DNA from: Desulfobacteraceae bacterium
Lineage (GTDB): Bacteria; Desulfobacterota; Desulfobacteria; Desulfobacterales; Desulfosarcinaceae
DNA length: 62,923 nucleotides
Reading direction: 5' to 3'
Assembly (NCBI GenBank): GCA_013003715.1
Contig: JABDIN010000062.1
Span: forward strand, 1-62,923
Position 1 is the first letter of the stretch; each line of letters begins with the position of its first letter. The notes below the pieces were generated by a model. It searched no databases, had not been told where the DNA came from, and saw nothing but the letters and a program-made list of their open reading frames with translations. A program made the translations under genes and the position numbers. This document shows, piece by piece, positions 9,204 through 17,698 of this stretch.

Positions 9204-10820
9204 ATGAAAATGAAACAAAAGATGATTCTATGTATACTAATTGGTTTTTGCTTGTTCGCCTTCCCGTCGCATGCGGCTGTTTATCATATCGATCCCAGCG
9301 CGAAAATCAATGGTACTGGAACTGCAAATTCACCATATCAACAATGGTCGGATCTACCGAAAATGCAAAAAGGGGACGATGTTTTTTTCAAATGCAATAC
9401 TTCCTATAAACCGGATGGATATATAGACATCTCCTGGGGGGGGACTTCGAACAATCCCGTCATAATTGGAGCCTACTATATGGCTGGTAAAAGTCCAGTT
9501 TATGGTGTCAGCGGTAAGAGGCCGTTAATAAGTGGTAGTAACTATACGGTTCCTAGTAATTCGTGCTTCGGATCTTATGATTCTTGGGCTGGATTAATCA
9601 CTGTCCGAAGCAAGGACTTTATACATATCAAAAATCTACATTTGTATCAATCCGGGTATATGGGAATTTCAATTAAGGGTGATCTGAATTCCGGTACCAA
9701 CGCAGCTCATTTTTTAATCCAGAATGTGAGAATACAAGGCTCTTACTGGAATGGTATTCTTATTAACACTAATCCAAAAAACTATGGTGTTATCGAGGAC
9801 AGTGAGGTTGAGGGGGCTTCCTATGCGTGGGTAGAGCGATGTACAAAAGGTTTTACTGGTGCGCTTACAATTGCAAATTCTTCTTTTGCCAATACTACAA
9901 TCCGACGTAATTATGTACATAATAATTGGGGGGAAGGGATTGGTTCCAATAGAATACCATGTAGTGTAGAGACAGATAATTCAGGTCATGCAACTATTGA
10001 GGATAATATAGTTTGGAATAACAGAAGAGTTGATATCTATTCAGATAGAACTGAGCATAACATAATCCGTCGCAATCTATTGTTCGGATTAAATGATAGT
10101 CGTTTCGCAAGTTTAGAAAAGGATGACAGAGCTTGGAATCAATATGGGATTTGGATTAATGTAGAGCATGTAGACTCAAGAGGAAGTTGCCCTGATGTTT
10201 CACATGATAACCAAGTGTATAATAACGTTGTCGCCGGACATTATGTGGGTATCGGTGTCGCATCTGACTACACATCTGGAGTGATGAAAAACAACGTTTT
10301 TTATAATAATACATTAATTGCCAACAAGATCAATCTCTCAGTCGGAAGTAAATTGGCTGGCTATGCAACAAATAATATCGAATTCAGGAACAATGTCTCC
10401 TACTGTCCGGATGATTCCATATGCAATGATGTCAGTGGGGATCCTGCTTGGTTTGATAAAAAGATAATTGCCGATTATAATGCCTGGACCGATATTCCTA
10501 AAAATTGGGGGGGGCCAAATGACCTGTTGACAAATAATAATTGGGGCAAGACCAGGGGATGGCAAGCGCTGAAGACAATTCCAACCATTGAAGAGTTTAT
10601 GCCGACAATAGGCAATCCTGTCATCGATGGGGGGGATGCCCTGCCTAATGCCTTCAATTCTGCCATCTCGATAAATCAAAGCAAATACCAGATCGCACCG
10701 CTAGATATTTCGGTATCGACGATTTCTCAGAATGCGAATAGATCTGATCCATGGGACATGGGTGCGGTGCCGTACCAGTCGCAGTTAAATGCTCCAAGAC
10801 TTCGTGTTGTTAACAATTAA
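9204..10820 (+). CDS. Exported right-handed parallel beta-helix protein
   Basis: A 538-residue protein with a clear signal peptide (MKMKQKMILCILIGFCLFAFPSHA region, cleavage after about residue 24). Then come VYHIDPSAKINGTGT and repeated short beta-helix turns such as FIHIKNLHLYQSGYMGISIK, TTIRRNYVHNNWGEGIG and ATIEDNIVWNN between about residues 110 and 420. This is the NosD/polysaccharide-lyase/epimerase-like fold, so it likely binds, cleaves or epimerises the polymer in the periplasm or outside the cell. No catalytic residues can be named with confidence. There is no C-terminal sorting tail. ATG 9204 has GAGG seven bases upstream. The gene contains three long G runs (9436-9443, 10507-10514, 10629-10635). 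Confidence 0.8.
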   Translation: MKMKQKMILCILIGFCLFAFPSHAAVYHIDPSAKINGTGTANSPYQQWSDLPKMQKGDDVFFKCNTSYKPDGYIDISWGGTSNNPVIIGAYYMAGKSPVYGVSGKRPLISGSNYTVPSNSCFGSYDSWAGLITVRSKDFIHIKNLHLYQSGYMGISIKGDLNSGTNAAHFLIQNVRIQGSYWNGILINTNPKNYGVIEDSEVEGASYAWVERCTKGFTGALTIANSSFANTTIRRNYVHNNWGEGIGSNRIPCSVETDNSGHATIEDNIVWNNRRVDIYSDRTEHNIIRRNLLFGLNDSRFASLEKDDRAWNQYGIWINVEHVDSRGSCPDVSHDNQVYNNVVAGHYVGIGVASDYTSGVMKNNVFYNNTLIANKINLSVGSKLAGYATNNIEFRNNVSYCPDDSICNDVSGDPAWFDKKIIADYNAWTDIPKNWGGPNDLLTNNNWGKTRGWQALKTIPTIEEFMPTIGNPVIDGGDALPNAFNSAISINQSKYQIAPLDISVSTISQNANRSDPWDMGAVPYQSQLNAPRLRVVNN

Positions 10821-10909
10821 ATTACGACACCCCCTTTTTCATGTCCATACAAAAATAGTAATTTGACGCATTACCTGTCGCAGATCTAGTGTTAAAAAGC
10901 CATTCAGCA

Positions 10910-10949
10910 AAAGACCATGATTCCAATGCTTCTTGGAATCATGGTCTTT
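10910..10949. terminator. Long perfect hairpin, probable bidirectional terminator
   Basis: AAAGACCATGATTCCAA (10910-10926) pairs perfectly with 10933-10949 over 17 base pairs around a six-base loop (TGCTTC). T runs are only three to four long on either side, so termination efficiency is uncertain. It separates the beta-helix gene from the asparagine-synthase-like gene. Confidence 0.6.
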
Positions 10950-11016
10950 CGCCATTCAATACTGAAATAACAAATCTTTCCAACCTTCAATAGACGCCAT
11001 CCGAATTTCTTAAAAA

Positions 11017-12786
11017 ATGCCTGGTTTGTCTGGAAATATATACTTCGGCCATGACGGTCCTCCGTTGATTTTGGCAGACCAACGATCTGCAGGAAAAGAC
11101 CCGCAGGTGTATGATTTCGTAGACGGAACTTTTCATATTAATATCGACAAAGATTCGAGAAAAAGCGCGACCTATTCCAAGGATCGCCTGGCTATTTCCT
11201 TTGAAGGTGTGCTGCTGAACCAGCAGGAATCCAGTGAAAAAACAGCGAAATATTTGTATGATAAATATATCCGGGACGGTGAGCTGTTTGTAAAGCCTCT
11301 CAGGGGGTCGTTTCAAATTGCCGTCATTGATGGCCGCTCCCCGGATACCAGGTTTCTTTTTTATGCTGATCATACCGCCTCCCGGCAGATTTTCTATCAC
11401 CATTCAAAAGAGGGTTTCGTATTTTCACCTGACATTGAGCCCTTGATACCGCATGTGTACAACAAAACCGTCAATGAGATGGCCATGGTCCACTTTATGG
11501 TGTCAGGTCATTTCCCGTCCGGGCACACCGCCGTCGATGAAATCAAAGTGCTTGGACCGGGGGAATATCTGGCATTACAAGCCGGTAACTTGGAAAAGAA
11601 GCAATACTATCGATTTGTGTTGGAACCGGATGAGCAAATGGATCGCCGTGAAGCATCCAGGGCACTGGATTCGGTGCTGACCGAACGGATTCTGGAATAT
11701 TGGCGGCATGCCGAGGATCCGGCCATTTTATTGAGCGGCGGCTATGACTCTCAGTTTATTTTTTACACAATCGCCCATGCAGTTGAAGATACCAGCAGGC
11801 TTACGACAGTGACCTGGGGGCAGCATCCGGGTAGACGCAATGCCGATATGGCCATCGCAAGGAGAACGGCTGAAAGGTTTGGAACCCGTCATATCGAGAT
11901 TGAAAAAACACAGGATCATTGGCGGGCGGAATATGATGATATGTTCAAAGCCCAGAGCGGGATGACTGATAGCAGCTTTTATCATGCCCACGAATTAGCG
12001 GTGTGTAAAACCCTGCACAAAAACTATGGGATCAGATCGGTCATGCGGGGAGACGAATGCCTGGGTTTCGGACCGGATGCCCATACTGTCCAGAATGCCC
12101 TGCTGCCGAGCAGCATGAGTTTCCCGAAATATGTCCCCGGATTTGAAGAATGGTTTGCCCCAGAAAATAGGATTTCCGAGCGGTATTCCCGGTTTATGAC
12201 CGGATTGGTGAAACAATACGAGTACCAATCATACGATTGCCTTAAAGACACACTTGATTTTTATCAGCGCCAGCACATGAACCGAAACCCTTTGAATTAT
12301 TTTAAATTGGATTATTTAGAGGTTTTCTGCCCGTTGATCGATCCGGACGTTCTGGATCTTATTTCAAAATTCCCTTCAAGATTCAGACGGCACAAACAGC
12401 TTTTTAAAAAATTACTTGAAACTAAAATCGGCAGACAACTGGAAATCGCTGAAAATAATAATCTGACGGACTGGCGAAGTGAGATCAACAGGTCAAGTGA
12501 ACTGATAGCCTTTTTCATGGAAGAGTCAGAGAAATTGCCATCAATTTTCAATCCTGATTTTTTCCGTAGCCGGATCTTCTCTCCGGGCACCAGCCATCGG
12601 AAAAATATCAAGGCGTTGATTAAAGATCGCGTCAGACCACTTAAAAAGATCCTGCCGATCGAATTTATACAACAGACATTGGCCTATCGGAAACGGCATA
12701 TTAATCAATCTCTCCACATCCCGCCACATCTGCTAATGATCCGTGCGGCTGTGCTGGCCAGGTGGTGCGATTGGTGGATCGTGTGA
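11017..12786 (+). CDS. Asparagine-synthase-like amidotransferase without glutaminase cysteine
   Basis: A 589-residue protein with two parts. Residues about 1-200 have the Ntn glutaminase fold (FEGVLLNQQ, LRGSFQIAVIDG, YADHTASRQIFYH). Residues about 210-500 form the ATP-pyrophosphatase synthetase domain, with SGGYDS near residue 240 (canonical SGGxDS). The nucleophilic Cys2 of glutaminase domains (MCGxxG) is replaced: the protein begins MPGLSG. It therefore should not hydrolyse glutamine and may use free ammonia or another amine. In polysaccharide loci such proteins amidate uronic acids or attach amino groups; that role here is inferred. No Shine-Dalgarno precedes ATG 11017, but an upstream restart with Cys is not visible. 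Two acyltransferases follow. Confidence 0.85.
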   Translation: MPGLSGNIYFGHDGPPLILADQRSAGKDPQVYDFVDGTFHINIDKDSRKSATYSKDRLAISFEGVLLNQQESSEKTAKYLYDKYIRDGELFVKPLRGSFQIAVIDGRSPDTRFLFYADHTASRQIFYHHSKEGFVFSPDIEPLIPHVYNKTVNEMAMVHFMVSGHFPSGHTAVDEIKVLGPGEYLALQAGNLEKKQYYRFVLEPDEQMDRREASRALDSVLTERILEYWRHAEDPAILLSGGYDSQFIFYTIAHAVEDTSRLTTVTWGQHPGRRNADMAIARRTAERFGTRHIEIEKTQDHWRAEYDDMFKAQSGMTDSSFYHAHELAVCKTLHKNYGIRSVMRGDECLGFGPDAHTVQNALLPSSMSFPKYVPGFEEWFAPENRISERYSRFMTGLVKQYEYQSYDCLKDTLDFYQRQHMNRNPLNYFKLDYLEVFCPLIDPDVLDLISKFPSRFRRHKQLFKKLLETKIGRQLEIAENNNLTDWRSEINRSSELIAFFMEESEKLPSIFNPDFFRSRIFSPGTSHRKNIKALIKDRVRPLKKILPIEFIQQTLAYRKRHINQSLHIPPHLLMIRAAVLARWCDWWIV

Positions 12787-12812
12787 CATGTGTATCCTGA
12801 GAAGAACTTTAC

Positions 12813-12834
12813 GCTGATCTATAGCTGATCTATA
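12813..12834. repeat. Tandem duplication of an 11-base unit
   Basis: GCTGATCTATA occurs twice in perfect tandem (12813-12823 and 12824-12834) just upstream of the acetyltransferase gene. It may be an operator pair or a neutral slippage duplication. Confidence 0.5.
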
Positions 12835-12870
12835 TTGGAATACCTGCCAACACGAAAAGGAAGGCTAAAA

Positions 12871-13545
12871 ATGAAACATAGATTAAAACCTTATCTTTTT
12901 TCCAGGGGTGAGTACATTTTTCATGATTTTTTATTGAAAGACCACAAAAGAGGTTGGGAAAATCCGCATGGTATCACCTTCGAGAGATTCAAATCGGCGG
13001 ATTACAAATGTTTGGAAAATACGCTTTCGGATATCGACCACTGGGAAAGATTGTTTACGGTCGAGGAGGTTAGAGCCCGCATCGATGATGGGCATCGGTT
13101 TTATGTAGCAAAAAAAAATGACGATATCATCGGATATTTTTGGCTGGCCGTAAACTCAATCGGAATTTCGTTCTTTAATGGAACAATCCATTTAAAGCCG
13201 GGGGAGGCGCTTTCCTTTAATGCGTTGATAAAAAAGGAGTACAGAGGCAAGGGTATATTCAACAGGTTGAAGGCATTCGCATTCAACGATTTAATACAAA
13301 ACGGTTTTCATAGGGTTGTCGGGTTTTATTGGCATAAAAATCAAGCCTCCATCAGGATGAATGAACGGTTCGGATCACGGATTATCGGAAAAGTGAAATA
13401 CTATCATTTGTTGTCGCTGGCGTTCAGATGGCACAATCTTGCAGTGGATAAAATAGACTTCGATGGTGGCGTTTTGATATTCTGGAAAAAGCTCATCCGG
13501 AAAGTATTCAGGAAAATTAAAGAAGCCACCGCTGCAGAAGGATAG
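12871..13545 (+). CDS. GNAT-family acetyltransferase
   Basis: About 224 residues. The acetyl-CoA-binding region is recognisable as LIKKEYRGKGIFNRLKAFAF (the R/Q-x-x-G-x-G/A pyrophosphate loop), followed by a helix and a strand ending in WHKNQASIRMNERFG, the usual N-x-x-S-x-x-x-x-x-x-x-G end of GNAT domains. It probably N- or O-acylates a sugar or a substituent made by the preceding amidotransferase. ATG 12871 is chosen because AAAGGAAGG (12856-12863 region) is correctly spaced; an upstream TTG at 12835 has none. It ends 170 bases before the FemAB-like gene. Confidence 0.78.
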   Translation: MKHRLKPYLFSRGEYIFHDFLLKDHKRGWENPHGITFERFKSADYKCLENTLSDIDHWERLFTVEEVRARIDDGHRFYVAKKNDDIIGYFWLAVNSIGISFFNGTIHLKPGEALSFNALIKKEYRGKGIFNRLKAFAFNDLIQNGFHRVVGFYWHKNQASIRMNERFGSRIIGKVKYYHLLSLAFRWHNLAVDKIDFDGGVLIFWKKLIRKVFRKIKEATAAEG

Positions 13546-13635
13546 AAGAAACCCTGAACGATTCGTTCCCGGCTTGTGAAGGCCTCCTTTGGTGGTCTGA
13601 TGGGTGGTTTATCTCGAATGTACTGTTTTAAGGTG

Positions 13636-13656
13636 CAGGTCACAAAACATGACCTG
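13636..13656. promoter_or_regulatory. Inverted repeat, possible operator
   Basis: CAGGTCA (13636-13642) and TGACCTG (13650-13656) are perfect seven-base arms separated by seven bases, about 60 bases before ATG 13715. It has the size of a dimeric regulator site; no T run follows, so it is not a terminator. Confidence 0.3.
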
Positions 13657-13714
13657 GAAAGGAGTGTGATTGAGGGTGTACTAAAGAACCTTAACTGGCA
13701 GATTAAGGAGTTTT

Positions 13715-14812
13715 ATGAAGTTCATTAATTCTTTTCGAAAATTGTTAAGCCGATACCGTTACAGCGCATGGTTGCTGGATGGTGCCGAAAAACAGTCCGG
13801 TGAGAACCTGCGTATTTTCTATGTTGGGGCCGGTACTATCAATAAAAATTATTTTACGAACCTGGTGTTCAAGAATGTGACGAAAGATAAATACCTGGGC
13901 CGGTTTTGGTTGTCCAGGCCACTGGGATTTATACCAAAGCAGGCGGGTGGTTGCGACTTGGCGGTAACCGATATTGAAAAGTGGCATTTGGCCGATTCCA
14001 AGCAACCCTGTTTTTATGTGCCATGTTGGGTGGACGGTAAAGTCGATATTGATGAAACACTTCGGCTGGCTAAGAAAAGAGAATCCATTAAAAGCGATCT
14101 GCGCCGTATCCGAAAGCATGGTTTTACCTATGACATTGAACGTAGCAGGGAGAAGTTTGTTGAGTTTTACGAGCAAATGTATGTCCCCTACATCAAAAAT
14201 AATTTCGGAAATGAGGCCGCATTGCATTCGCTGGAAGGTATTTTAAGCAGAGTCGACGACAGCGAATTATTGATGGTGATGAAGGGTGATACGGCTGTTA
14301 CGGCTGAGGTGATTGTATACCGGAACAATGAGCCTTGGCTCATGTGCCTTGGTGTTCTGGACGGTGACCGTAAACACGTAAAGGCAGGCGCCATAAATGC
14401 ACTTTATTACTATCGGCTGATACATTTGAAGAGCAAAGGATTCAAGGAAATAGATCTGGGGGCTTCCAGAGGCTTTTTGGGCGACGGCGTTCTGCAATAC
14501 AAGAAGAAATGGGGTATAGGATTGACCGGTATGCGTGAAAATGGTTTTTTGATTCATCGGCTTGCCAAAACGGCCGGAACCAGGGCTTTTTTGCTGAGTA
14601 ATCCTTTTTTATTAAATGGCCAGGAAGGGTTCAGCAGTGTTTGTTTTGTTGATGGAGACAAGCTTCCAACCGAAGGTCAGCAAAAGACGATGATCAGCCG
14701 GTTCGCTATTCCGGGTATCAATCGATTACTGATTTATCAGTTGGGTGGGAATGGCAGTCTTTTGGATTTTGGTCTTGATGCACCTGTTCCGGTCGAGGTC
14801 CGGCGATTTTAG
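13715..14812 (+). CDS. FemAB/GNAT-like acyltransferase (BioF2-type)
   Basis: A 365-residue protein. Residues about 115-290 show the FemAB-type signature order: KSDLRRIRKHGF, then a GNAT-like core with MKGDTAVTAEVIVYRNNEPW, AGAINALYYYRLIHLKSKGF and IDLGASRGFLGDGVLQYKKK. Such proteins transfer aminoacyl or acyl groups to cell-envelope or exopolysaccharide substrates, and relatives occur in exosortase-type polysaccharide loci. Here it sits with the amidotransferase and a GNAT, suggesting a small decoration module. AAGGAG at 13705-13710 supports ATG 13715. The acyl donor is unknown. The next gene is convergent. Confidence 0.72.
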   Translation: MKFINSFRKLLSRYRYSAWLLDGAEKQSGENLRIFYVGAGTINKNYFTNLVFKNVTKDKYLGRFWLSRPLGFIPKQAGGCDLAVTDIEKWHLADSKQPCFYVPCWVDGKVDIDETLRLAKKRESIKSDLRRIRKHGFTYDIERSREKFVEFYEQMYVPYIKNNFGNEAALHSLEGILSRVDDSELLMVMKGDTAVTAEVIVYRNNEPWLMCLGVLDGDRKHVKAGAINALYYYRLIHLKSKGFKEIDLGASRGFLGDGVLQYKKKWGIGLTGMRENGFLIHRLAKTAGTRAFLLSNPFLLNGQEGFSSVCFVDGDKLPTEGQQKTMISRFAIPGINRLLIYQLGGNGSLLDFGLDAPVPVEVRRF

Positions 14813-14969
14813 GTGTGATATGGTATACGGGCTGAGAAAATGAGTCCTGGTAGTTTCAAATTCATCGCTCCAGATGGTTTTTTTGGACCGAGCTGTATCT
14901 GAAGGGTTCGGCCCTATTACCAATTCGTAAAAGCATTATCGGTCTTGCCGCAATTCCTGGATACTACAA

Positions 14970-15806
14970 TCATTGTTTTTGAAATGGTTTCTTGCGATGC
15001 CTTTTCGGCATAATGGTCCTGAGGATCCAATACAAATATCCCATGAGTCTTGAAAAATATATAACATATTCCGGCAAATCGCCGTTCTCAATTTCCGCCT
15101 GCCTCTTTTTCAATTCGTGATAATTTTTAATATAATTTTCCGGTGAAGGCAGGACCTTTTTTGACTCAATCCATATCGGTTCCATTGCCGGCAGATTTAA
15201 GAAATTAAACAGGGTGCTATAAAAACGGCCAGGGTTCTCCAAAAGATCTTCATACTGAATTTCAAGGAGATCGTGAGTCTTTTTCAGTTCCCGCAACACA
15301 TCATACATTTTGCGAACATTGAGGGCAAATGAGGTCAATCGCCATTTGCTGATGCGCAATTGTTTGACCTTTCTGCGCTCATATCCCTTATACCAGGAAT
15401 GCATGATACCGGATTTCTTGCCGCTCAATGCCGAACCTATCTGGGCGACGAGATCTTTTCGGACGATGATGATAACCTTCAGATCCTTCATGTTTTCTTG
15501 CAATACACGCACAAGGTGACGCGCTATTTTATGAGAATTACAGGCAATTTTAACGCCATGTGCAGTGGTCTGATCAGTTGAACGGATTAATGTCAATGCA
15601 TCGAAAAGGGCAGAATACCCCTTCTGTTTTTCTTCCGGGTAATCATTGCCGTGTGTGAAGCTGCTGATGCCTTTTGTGAAAAAGGGTTCAATTTTCATTT
15701 CATCATTCAACGCGGCGGCATTTGGGTGTCCTTTGATGGCGAGATGCGTGATGGTCGTTCCGGACCTGGACCAGCCGATGATCAGATATCTTGTTTTTTC
15801 AGTCAT
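14970..15806 (-). CDS. Sulfotransferase family protein 4 (minus strand)
   Basis: A 278-residue protein with P-loop YLIIGWSRSGTTITHLAI (residues 7-24) and second PAPS motif VIIIVRKDLVAQIGSAL about 90 residues later, plus the LLEIQYEDLLENPGRFY segment near the C-terminal third that is typical of the fold. It is the only gene on the minus strand in this part of the locus, flanked by a convergent FemAB-like gene and a divergent acyltransferase, which suggests separate insertion or independent expression. The start has GGGGA five bases upstream. Glycan sulfation is inferred from family and context. Confidence 0.85.
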   Translation of the reverse strand: MTEKTRYLIIGWSRSGTTITHLAIKGHPNAAALNDEMKIEPFFTKGISSFTHGNDYPEEKQKGYSALFDALTLIRSTDQTTAHGVKIACNSHKIARHLVRVLQENMKDLKVIIIVRKDLVAQIGSALSGKKSGIMHSWYKGYERRKVKQLRISKWRLTSFALNVRKMYDVLRELKKTHDLLEIQYEDLLENPGRFYSTLFNFLNLPAMEPIWIESKKVLPSPENYIKNYHELKKRQAEIENGDLPEYVIYFSRLMGYLYWILRTIMPKRHRKKPFQKQ

Positions 15807-16004
15807 GAGGTCCCCATGTGTGATGGATTGCAGGCATTTCGTAACTCATTTGATTGTGTTAGTATGATCCGGTCTTTAAATTAGATCCCAGGTTTGGGTG
15901 TTAGATGTTAAGTTTTCAGTTTTGTATCCTGTTCTGCCGTCAAGATCAAGAAATCTTAGAACTGACTTTTCTGTCCACTGAAAGTCGTGATGGGTTGAAA
16001 AATT

Positions 16005-16685
16005 GTGAAATCGTTTTACAGACCGAATAATCGATTCATACAAAAATGGACGCGATTCTGGATACAGAGGGGCGGTTTGTCGCCGACGGGGCGTATTGCC
16101 ATGCGATTGGCAGCCCTGTTTGTCGCACCCCATAAATCAAGAGTTCCTTTGGCGCGCATGGCTCCCACTGGTTATGTTGCCTATTCGGCTATCATCGACC
16201 ACGATGAACTTTTTCTTGGAAGGAATGTTTTTATAGACGATGGAAGCATTCTCTTTAAACGGGAGGGATGGGGCAAGATGACACTTGCGGACGGTGTCAT
16301 TATTTTCCGGGAAGTATACCTGGAAACCGGAACAGACGGAGAACTTTTTATCGATGACATGGCGAGTATCCATCCCAGGTGCCAGATAAATGCGTATCAT
16401 TCGTCGATTTACATCGGTAAAAAGGTTATGCTTGCCCCCTATTGTGCGCTCTATTCATATAATCACGGTTTGAAACCCGGTGAGGTGATTGTCGATCAGC
16501 CATTGGAAAGCCGGGGACCGATTACCATCGGAGATGGGGCCTGGCTCGGTGTAGGGGTCATTGTGACCAGCGGTGTCACCATTGGTGAAGGCGCTGTCGT
16601 GGGTGCCGGATCCGTCGTGACAAAAGATGTGCCGCCGAACACCATTGCCGCTGGTAACCCGGCGAAGATTGTGAAGAAACGATAG
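16005..16685 (+). CDS. Hexapeptide-repeat (left-handed beta-helix) acyltransferase 1
   Basis: A 226-residue protein. From about residue 60 on it shows hexapeptide turns, including [29 protein letters not shown], and the conserved C-terminal block [20 protein letters not shown] followed by [20 protein letters not shown]. This is the WbbJ/maltose-acetyltransferase class, which O-acetylates sugars from acetyl-CoA. The catalytic histidine is probably in [10 protein letters not shown]. Start is GTG 16005; the next in-frame Met is about 33 residues in. The gene begins 198 bases from the divergent sulfotransferase and is followed closely by two GT2 genes. The target is likely a sugar hydroxyl of the polymer. 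Confidence 0.82.
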   Translation: MKSFYRPNNRFIQKWTRFWIQRGGLSPTGRIAMRLAALFVAPHKSRVPLARMAPTGYVAYSAIIDHDELFLGRNVFIDDGSILFKREGWGKMTLADGVIIFREVYLETGTDGELFIDDMASIHPRCQINAYHSSIYIGKKVMLAPYCALYSYNHGLKPGEVIVDQPLESRGPITIGDGAWLGVGVIVTSGVTIGEGAVVGAGSVVTKDVPPNTIAAGNPAKIVKKR

Positions 16686-16701
16686 GAGATAATCTTATAC
16701 T

Positions 16702-17685
16702 TTGGAGAATTTCAGTTCAGAACAATCGACGGTGGACATTAGTATTGTGGTGTGTACCTACAACCGGGCTGAAATGCTCGAAGACACGCTGCGGAGCTGG
16801 GTGACGGTCGATAAAGAATCTATTCATGTTGAACTTGTGGTTGTTGACAATAATTCGACGGACCTGACAAGACAAGTTGTTCGGCAGTTTGAGCAAGCCC
16901 GTCCCGGTGAAGTGATATACGTTTTTGAAGACAAGCCGGGACTTTCTTTTGCGAGAAATAAAGGGATAGAAATCGCGCGTGGAAGGCTCATCGCATTTGT
17001 AGATGATGATATTTATTTCACAGAAGACTGGTTGAAGGAGATTCTGAATACATTTCGAAATCAAGGCCGTGCGGATTGTGTTGGCGGTAATTCGATACCT
17101 TCCTTTGAAATCCCGAAACCGGAGTGGCTGACGGATGATCTGATGAGGGTTTATGGGTCGACTCTATCCGGTGAAACCGAAAAGGTAATGGCATTCCCTG
17201 AGCATCCATTCGGTGTTAATATGGTGTTCAAACGGGAGGTATTCGAACGTATCGGTTTGTTCAATACCCGATTGGGCAGAATAAAAAAATCTCTTCTTTC
17301 CAACGAGGAAAAGGAACTGTTTTATCGTATCGACCAGGCGGGGCTGCTGACCTATTACTCTCCAAAAGCAATTATTTTTCACCGGATACCAGCCGATCGA
17401 ATTGACCAGCGATGGATCTTAAGACGGATGTACTGGCAGGGCATATCAAAGGTCTCTTTTTCACAGATAATCGATAAGAAAAGCAGATTTTATCTTCTTA
17501 AAGACACCCTTCGGAATTTTAAAAATTTCCTTTTTGGGCAACGACCGTATTCAGTAAGGAACTGCATTGTATTCTTCCCCTGGCAGGCTTTTAAGGTGAA
17601 ACTTAGAGCTGTCCTATCTTTTGGGATAACAATACAGAGTCTGATAGAAATTTTTAACCATCGTGACCTTAAAATAAACCAATAA
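16702..17685 (+). CDS. GT2-family glycosyltransferase 4 (GT-A fold)
   Basis: A 327-residue inverting GT-A enzyme. It opens with ISIVVCTYNRAEMLEDTLRS, continues with VELVVVDNNSTD (nucleotide-binding acidic motif), GLSFARNKGIEIARG, and the metal-binding D-x-D as LIAFVDDDIYFTEDW. A later acidic position is in SNEEKELFYRI. The C-terminus has an HR...P...I segment seen in succinoglycan/EpsE-like GT2 enzymes. TTG 16702 is chosen with AGGAGAT 11 bases upstream; GTG 16732 lacks one. It follows the acyltransferase by 16 bases. It is likely to extend the repeat unit in the cytoplasm. Confidence 0.88.
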   Translation: MENFSSEQSTVDISIVVCTYNRAEMLEDTLRSWVTVDKESIHVELVVVDNNSTDLTRQVVRQFEQARPGEVIYVFEDKPGLSFARNKGIEIARGRLIAFVDDDIYFTEDWLKEILNTFRNQGRADCVGGNSIPSFEIPKPEWLTDDLMRVYGSTLSGETEKVMAFPEHPFGVNMVFKREVFERIGLFNTRLGRIKKSLLSNEEKELFYRIDQAGLLTYYSPKAIIFHRIPADRIDQRWILRRMYWQGISKVSFSQIIDKKSRFYLLKDTLRNFKNFLFGQRPYSVRNCIVFFPWQAFKVKLRAVLSFGITIQSLIEIFNHRDLKINQ

Positions 17686-17698
17686 CATAGGATTGATA

